Below are positions 27,801 to 36,800 of a DNA stretch of 64,000 nt, piece by piece. The notes under the pieces were generated by a model. That model did no database searches and had not been told where the DNA came from. It saw only the letters and a program-made list of their open reading frames with translations. Every line of letters starts with the position of its first letter. Within the stretch, counting starts at the first letter, position 1. Position numbers and translations under genes: made by a program. The stretch comes from an uncultured Coprococcus sp. (lineage in GTDB: Bacteria > Bacillota > Clostridia > Lachnospirales > Lachnospiraceae), in contig CAKQTZ010000009.1 of assembly GCA_934277375.1 (NCBI GenBank), positions 32,000-95,999 of the forward strand, in the 5' to 3' direction.

Positions 27801-30800
27801 TAGCTCTGCCAAAATCATAATACTGCTCCTCAACAGGACTGATAACCGCCTTTGATATATCCACAACTGAAGCAGCTATGGTGAATGTGGTACCTGTGCT
27901 TCCTCTGTAGTTGCCAATTCCTTCTATAAGAATCTCAGCCCTATCAGTTCTGTCTGTGTTGTTCTTGTATGATACCGTATAGTCTTTTCCTGATATGAGC
28001 ACTCTCGCTCCATCCCTGACTACAACCTTCGGTCTGATCTCTGATCCTGTCCATATCTGTCCGCCGACAGGTTCAACGATACACCTTGCAATATTTCTTG
28101 CAGTGATCGCAAATGCTATTCTGACCTCTCCGGCATAGTTACCTGTACCACTGATCACTACATATGCCTTCTGATCATTAGAAGTAACATTGATATTGTT
28201 TTCATAACTTACTGTATAGTCCGAATTCTCCTGAAGTGTCCTTCCACCCACGCGCACGCTGATATCTGAAAATGTTACAGAATCTCCTGTGTAAACAACA
28301 GTCTCTGATACTCCACTCACATCTGCATCCGCTATACTGTAAGCACCTATAACATATGTCTTCTGTATCTTTCCGGTGTAATTACCACAACCGGTTATCG
28401 TCACAACAGCATTTGTTGTAACGTTTTCATTGTTCTCGTACTCAAGGGTATAATCTGTGCCCTCTTCAAGAATCACATCGCCATCTCTTACTGTAACATC
28501 AGGTCTTACTGGTTCTCCATCATATGACTGGGCAGGGATCTCATCAACACTGAGTTTTGCTATATCTTTTGGATTTATAACAAATTCTCCCTTTGTACTT
28601 CCTGTATAATTTTCCTTACCTGTAACTGTCACCTGGGCTCTTGATATTCCTGTTGTCGCCCTGACATTATCACTGTAGCTGAGTGTGTAATCCACATCCG
28701 GCTTAAGTGTTATTCCATCCAGCACTACTGTTACATCTGTGCTGACCGGCTGTCCTGTGTATTCAGCTGATTTAGCTGTCACCACCGCACCAGAAAGCTT
28801 TCTTGCTGCTATTGTAAACTGCTGCTTCTTGCTTCCTGTATAATTACCTTTACCACTTATAACTGCGACAGCTGTCTTTCCTGCATTTACATTGCCGCTT
28901 GCTGTAACAGTATAATCAATGCCTTCTGCAAGGGTCTTTCCATCCAGTACCACATGGCATACCGGCGAAATTGCCTTGCCTGTATATACTGCACTGTCCA
29001 CAGTGACTTCAGCTCTGGCCATAGAGGCTGGTACTATCTTATATGATACACTTGTACTTCCTGTGAAATTCTTTCCATCGGCTCTCACAGCAAGTTCTGC
29101 ATCTCCCACATTTACATTGTCACTACATACTATTGTAAATGCTCCAAGCTCTGTGAGTACCCTCTCTTCATTTTCTCTCACAACGGTCAGTGAGCTGACA
29201 TCTGCTGCCACAGCATTTCCTGTATATTCATACGAATTATTTTCAAGTGCTATCTTGGCATTTGTTATGTCAATAGGCAGAATCCTGAATTTTTTTGTTG
29301 CCTCACCCTTATTCTGGTTGATTCCTCTGACTGTCACCACCGCCATACCCGCATCTGTATTTGATGTGTATATAACACGGTAATCCTCGTCCTTTTTCAG
29401 ATTCTTTCCTGGAAGTGTAACCGTAACATCCGGGGTGATCTCCTCGCCAAAGTTGTAGTACTGGTTCTCTATCTCACCAATCTCCGCAAGCGATATATCA
29501 AAAACTTCCTTAGCTATTGCAAATGTTGCTGTAAGTTTTCCGGTATAATTGCCCTTACCAGTGACGATAACCTCTGCACTATCTCCGATCTGAGTATTAT
29601 TTGTATACTTAAGCGTATAATCCGTACCATTTTTAAGGATGATACCGCCATCTCTGACTGTAATCTCAGGTGTTACTTCCTTGCCTGTGTATATCTGTCC
29701 GCCTATGTCATCCACTGTGCAGGACTCCAGGGACTTTGGTGTGATGTCAAATGCTTTTCTGAGCACTCCGCCAAAGTTGCCTATACCCTTTATGACTACA
29801 TAAGCCTTTCCGGTACTTGTTGTAACATTTATGTTGTTCTCATAATCGACGGTATAGTCAGTTCCGGCTTTCAGTTCATTGCTGTTCACCATCACCTTTA
29901 ATCCATCGAATACTATAGCTTTTCCTGTGTATACGACACTGTCTGCAATACCAGACACATCTGCACCCGCTATACTTGCACCGCAGATCTCAAACAGCTT
30001 TGTAACCTGTCCCTTATAGTTGCCTTTACCTGTCACAACAGCCTTGGCCGAATCAGTCTTATCTACGTTATTGCTGTAAGTTACATCATAATCCCTGCCT
30101 TCTGCAAGTACAGTATCGCCTATCTTGACGACAACTGATGGACGAATCTGACTGCCTGTATACTCCTGAGCCTCTATATCCTCCACATTCTCTGCGGTGA
30201 TCTCTCTTGCAGTTATTTCAAATGGAACGACAAGCTTTCCTGTATAATTACCTATAGCCTTTATTATCGCCGATGCCTTTTTCTCTTCGGTTGTAACATT
30301 TCGGTTGTCTTCATACGACACTGTATAGTCTTTTCCTGATACCAGTATCGCTGTGCCTACCTTGAGTGTTACATCCGGTGTGATATCTGCACCGGTATAT
30401 ACCTGATCAGGTATTGTACACTCACCATCAGCTATGCTTCTCGGCAATATCTCAAATTTCCGTTCTCTGACTCCCGTGTAATTGCCGGTTCCTGTCACAG
30501 TGATAAGCGCATTCTCGCCTGCATCCACATTGTTCTTTCCAGATACAGTGTAATCAACACCCTGTTTCAGCTCTCTCTCTCCGAGTACAACCTTTACCTC
30601 AGGGATGACTGTAGCTCCAGAGTACTCTGCCAATCCCGTCTCTATAACCGCATCAGCTATGCTCATCTTTGTTATGATGAACTCTCCTCTGGCTGTTCCT
30701 GTATAATTCACACACTTTTCTGCAGACACAAGGACCTCTGCGGTGCCGGCATCTGTGTTCTTATTGTATGTAGTTATAAAATCTGTCAGGACGTTTATAA

Positions 30801-33800
30801 TCTGTGTATCACTTCCATCAGGAACACTGAGCTGTACAACTGCAGGTTTAAGCTCTTTTCCTGTGTATACCAGTGATGTATCCTTTAATGTCACCAATGC
30901 ACCTGATATATCAACCGGTCTGATCTGGAATGTTTTCTCAGCAGTCTTGTTATAACCCTCTATACCTGTGATCACAACTCTTGCTGTTCCAGCATTTACA
31001 TTATCATAGTATACAACTGTATAGTCAGTTCCCTGCTTGAGTTCAGTACCATTGTAGCTTACTTTTATCGCTGGTTTTATTTCTCTTCCAAATGCGTATG
31101 TCTGATCTTCTATATCAGCTATATCCGCCTTGGAAATATCCGTAAGCTCCCTTGCTATTATGAACTCTTTTGTTACAGTTCCCTTATAATTGCCCTGGCC
31201 TGTGATAACCGCCTTAGCTTTTACCTTATCTGTAGTAGGTGCTGTGTTAAATTCATAGCTTATGCTGTAATCAATTCCGTTCACGAGCTGTACAGAACCG
31301 TTCTTTATTACTACATCAGGCTCTACAGCCTTTCCGGTCCACTCCTGGCTTCCTATATCGTGAACCTCACATTCACTCAGATCCTTCTGCTCGATAACAA
31401 ACAGCATTTTCTGACTTCCTGTATAATTACCCTTTCCTGTGACAGTGAAATATGTGCCATCATTCTTTGTCACATCTTTGTTTCCTGTATATGTTACAGT
31501 GTAATCTGTTTCATTTATAAGTACATGGCCATTATCTTCAACTACAAGTCCATCAAATGTCACATTCTTACCTGTATATGACAGGACCTCACTATATCCG
31601 CTTATTTCAGCTCCGGATATATTCTTAGGAAGGATATTGAACTCTTTCCTTATAACTCCTGTATAACTTCCCTTTCCGGTTATGATGACTCTTGCTTTAG
31701 TCTCATCCGATGTAACGTTGATATTGTCAGCATATGTAATATCATAGTCAGATCCTGCAGACAGTTCTGTTCCATCCTTAAGTGTAACTTTAACCGCCGG
31801 GCGTATCTCTTCACCTGTATAGATCTCGTCATCTATATCAGATACTTCTGCGCCAGCTATCTGAGCCGCTGTAATTCGGAATGAACCCTGGACGCTGTCC
31901 TTATAATTTCCCTGGCCTGTGACAACGACAACCGCAGTTCCTACATTTATATTCTTATCATACTCAACTGTGTAATCAACATCGGCTTTAAGCTCTGTTC
32001 CGGAAAGTGTAACCTTTACTTCAGGGGTGATCCCACTTCCTGTATATACCTGATCTGCCACCTCTACATCTGCACCGGTAATAGACTTTTTTGTTATGTT
32101 AAACTCGGCATCAACTGATCCGGTATAATTTCCAATACCAGCCACATGAACTTTACCGACTCCGGCGTTAGTATTCTCGCTGAATGTCACCTCATAATCC
32201 TGGTCTGGAACAAGAGTCTTTCCATTTAATATAACCGTGACATCCGTCTCCACCGCCTTGTTCTGATATACCACATCATCCGCTTTGACTATTGCCTTTG
32301 ACAGATCTGCCCTTGTGATCGTGAACTCAGCATTGAGACTTCCTGTATAGTTCGAATTCTCTTTTGCCTTTACTGTAACTGTCGCCGTTCCTGCATCTAC
32401 ATTCTTTTCATAGATAACATCGAAACTGTCCAGGTCAGTTATCACTGTATCAGCAAGTCTGATCTCTGTTACCTCCGGACATACAGCCGATCCTGTATAA
32501 ACCACACTGTCACTATCCAGAATCAACATTCCAGCAGATACATCGAAAGCGCTTATCGTGAAGCTTACTGTTTTCGTATTATTGTAATAGCCCTTTCCTG
32601 TTATCTCCACGCTGGCTGTTCCAACATTTACATTGTTTTTATATGTAAGGGTATAATCCTCTCCCTCTTTCAGGGTCATACCACTATATACCACCGTCAC
32701 AGATGGTCGTATCTCCTGTCCCAGTGCGTATACCTGAGTCTTTATCTTAGCAACAGCAGCCTCATTTATATCCACTACTTCTCTGGATATTGTGAAGTAT
32801 TCTGTTCTCTCACCGAAATAATTGCCTTTTCCGGTTATTATAACCCTTGCTGAATCAGTCACATCCGTGTTGTCTTCATATGCAACTGTATAGTCCACAT
32901 CCTGCTTGAGGACAACATCACCATTTCTGACCACTACATCAGGTTTTACCTCTGATCCAGTCCATATCTGGCCCTGTATCTGATCCACGGTACAACCGAC
33001 TATGTCAGCTCTGGTTATCATGAATGTACGCGCTACACTGCCCTTATAATTTCCTGCACCTGTAAATGTTATTGTCGCTTTTCCGACTTCTGTATTATTC
33101 TCATAAGTAACAATATAGTCTCTGCCTTCTTTAAGTATCTCAGCATCAGTTCTAAGCTCATATCCCGAAAGAGATATCTCTGTTCCCGTATACTGTACAC
33201 CCTCTGAAACACCTGTTATAAGTGCATCCTCTATATCTGCTGCCGTTATGTCAAATGTCAACGTTCTCTGTCCTGAATAATTGCCAAGACCTGTAACTAT
33301 GATCTGCGCTTTCCTGTCAGCGGTTGTCACATTCCTGTTATCTTTGTATGTGACATCGTAATCAGTATCCTTCTCAAGCTGGATATCACCATTGCTGATC
33401 ACAACCACCGGCTCCTGTTCCTGAGCGTTGTATGCAACAGATTTATCATAGGCTGCCAGGCAACCGCTTATGTCCATAGCAGATATGGTAAATGCTCCTG
33501 ATGCTGTACCTCTATAATTGTGCTTTCCTGTTACTGTTATAACAGCCGTACCCTTCTCAGTATTATTGCTGTATGACACATCATACTCACTTGCCGGTAT
33601 AACACTGCCATCCATGGTAACTGTAACTTCCGGTTCCAGCTCACTGCCTGTATATACCTGAGCCGGAGCTGACACATCAGCGGAACTTATGAGCTTTGCT
33701 GCGATCTCAAACCTGCTGCTTGCGGTACCAGCATAATTGCCTGTACCATTTACAATTACCTGAGCAGTTCCTGCATTTATATTGTTCTTGAAGGAAACTT

Positions 33801-36800
33801 CATAATCTGTTCCTCTGGTAAGCGTCTTGCCGCCAAGCTTAACTGTAACAAGTGGTGTGAGCTCTGTGCCTGTATATGTCTGATCGGCAACCGTTATCTC
33901 CGCATTTTCAATATTCACTGCAGTGATCGTAAAGCTTCCTGATACACTTCCGGTGTAATTGCTTCCAGTTCTCGCAGTCAGGGTGACTTTACCGGTTCCA
34001 ACATTTGTGTTGCCACTATATACAGTGCTGAAATCCTTGCCCACAGCAATCTCTTTATCACCTGCCATTATGGCTGTCACTGCAGGTGAGATCTGACTTC
34101 CTGTATACTCATATGCATCACTTTCAAGAACCAGCGTACATTTCGACACGTCAAACTGCTGTATTCTGAATGTCGTTGATGCAGTTCCTGTATATTCATC
34201 ATTACCGGTTATGATGATTGAAGCCTCTCCGGCATTTGTATTGTTTTTGTATGAAACTGTATATGCCGCTGCATCCAGCTTCTTTCCACCAAGCATCACA
34301 GATACTGAAGGCTCTATGCTGCTGCCAAAGTTATATACGAACGGACCTTTATCTGTTATCGTTATCTCTGCCCCGCTGATATCTATTATCTGCTTTGATA
34401 TGGCAAATGTTCTCTGAACACTGCCAGCATAATTGCCCTTACCAGTTATCGTTGCCACCGCTGGAGAATCTGTCGTGGTCACCGCCGTGTTGTTTTTGTA
34501 GCTTACACTGTAGTCTGTTCCACTTACAAGAGTTCTAGAGCCATCCTTAACCACTACATCAGGATTCAGCGCACTGCCGGTATATATCTGACCATCTATC
34601 TGTCCAACCTCACACTCCTCTATGCTCTTAGGAAGAATTGTGAATTCCCGGCTTACTTCCCCTGTATAGTTGCCTCCATCCTTTGCTGTGATAATTATTT
34701 TGGCATTTTTATCATCAGTTGATGCGTTTGTATTGTTCTCGTACTTCACTTCATAATCGGTTCCATTCACGAGTGTTCTGCCATCAACCGTCACAGAAAG
34801 CGATTCAAATCCTATCGCAGCCCCTGTATATGTTACGCTGTCTTCGTATCCATCAACAACCGCACCATCTATTGGAGCCGGAAGTATATCGAACTTTACT
34901 GTCTGTGTTCCTTCATATTTTCCTATACCTTTAACTGTGATTTCTGCCTTTACAGATCCAGTGGTAACGTTGGTATTATTTTTGTAACCGGATATCTCAT
35001 AATCCTTATCAGGTACAAGAGCCTCACCGTTATATACTACCGACACAGCAGGTTTTATCTCGTCACCAGTGTATATCTGGTTTTCCACTTCCGCTATCTC
35101 AGCAAGGCCAAGATCAAGAGCCTTTATGCGGAATGTTCCCTCAGCCTCTCCGCCGTAGTTGCTTTCTTCTTTGGCTGTAACTATAATTTTTGCTGTTCCA
35201 GCTTCTTTATTGTCTGTATAGGCAACTGTATAACTGTCCTTAGGAACCACCGTTCCATCCTTACATGTAACCGTAACCGCCGGTTTCTGCTCCTCACCAG
35301 TATATGTGACATCCTCCGCCTCGACCTTTGCACCAGTTATGTCCTTCTTATATATGACAAACGTCTGGGTCAGGCTTCCAGTGCAGTTTCCGCCCTTCTT
35401 GGAAGTTATAGTCACACTTCCTGTACCGACCTCTGTGTTTTCACCGTAGGTCACGTCAAATCCTGTGAAGTCTATTACCTTATTCTCTCCATCTACATTT
35501 ATCGCAGCCGGTACCGGTTTGATCTCCTTACCGGTATACTCCGCTGCCCCTATGCTGAGTACAAGCTTGTCCTCTGATATATCATAGGCTTTTATTGCAA
35601 ATGTATACCTTACTGTTCCGCTATATTTGCCCTTACCGGTAACTGTCAGAGAGGCCTCACCAACATCAGTGTTGTTGTCAAATGCATAGTCATAATCTCC
35701 TGATGTCATGGTCTCACCATCGTAACTCAGTGTGAAATCCGGGGTAACTGCATCTCCAAAGTTGTAAGTCTGATCCTCAAGTCCCTCAAGCACCAGCTTA
35801 TCATTGTTCTCTATATTTACGAATTCCTTCGTGATGGTAAACTGAAGAGTATGGGTTCCGGTGTAGTGTTCACCCAGACCCTTTATGGTGGCTGTCGCCG
35901 TTCCGACATCCACATTTTTACTGTAAGTTACAGTATAATCCTCATCCGGCGTAAGCTTTCTGCCATGGTTGGTTATGACTACATCCGGCTTTATCTCTTC
36001 TCCTGTCCACTGCTGGTCAGGTATCGCCTCCACATCACAGTCCCTGATCTCTCTCTTTGCTATAGGGAAGGTTACTGTCATCTTTCCTGTGAAATTGTCT
36101 ATACCTGTGATCGTTATAGAGCCCTGCTCCCCAACTTCCGTGTTATTGCCATACACAACCTCATAATCCGTGTCAGCTACCAGGTCCTTTCTACTTCCCT
36201 GCCACATCCTGTATACGCTCACAGACGGAGTGATCGGATCTCCTGTATAATATTGTGTTACAGCCAGGTTATTTCTGTTCGTACTACACGATTTTACTAT
36301 GTTCACCGGGGTGATCTTGAAAGTTCTTATAATCTGCCCCTCATAATTCTCTGATTTAGCCTCTATGCGGACCTCTGGTTCATCTGTGACATTCACATTG
36401 TTTGCATAAGTCACTGTAAAGTCTACATCCTGCTTCAGCTCCACATTGCCGTTCGTGATCGTAACATATGGCTCGATGGCATCCCCCATAGCATATGAAT
36501 ACTCATCATCTATGCCCGATATCACACACTTATCCAGTGGCTTTGCAACTATCCTGAACTCAAGCGTCTTCTCAAGGTCCTTATAAGAACCAGCACCCTC
36601 CACGGTGATCGTGGCTGTTCCGACATTCCTGTTATTGTGGATCTCCTTCACCGTATAGTCTGTGTCCTTCTTCAGGGTATAGCTGCCATCGTACACTATA
36701 GTAAGGTCAGGAACTATATCCTCCCCTGTGTAATACTGATCCGGGATATCTTCAAACTCCAGTTTTGTCATATCCCCAGATGGAGCAGTTATTGTATACG

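Noticed and set aside
24530..34400. CRISPR-like or satellite repeat array
   Set aside because: The periodicity is in coding units of about 80 residues and 1.6 kb with diverged copies; no short identical repeats with unique spacers.
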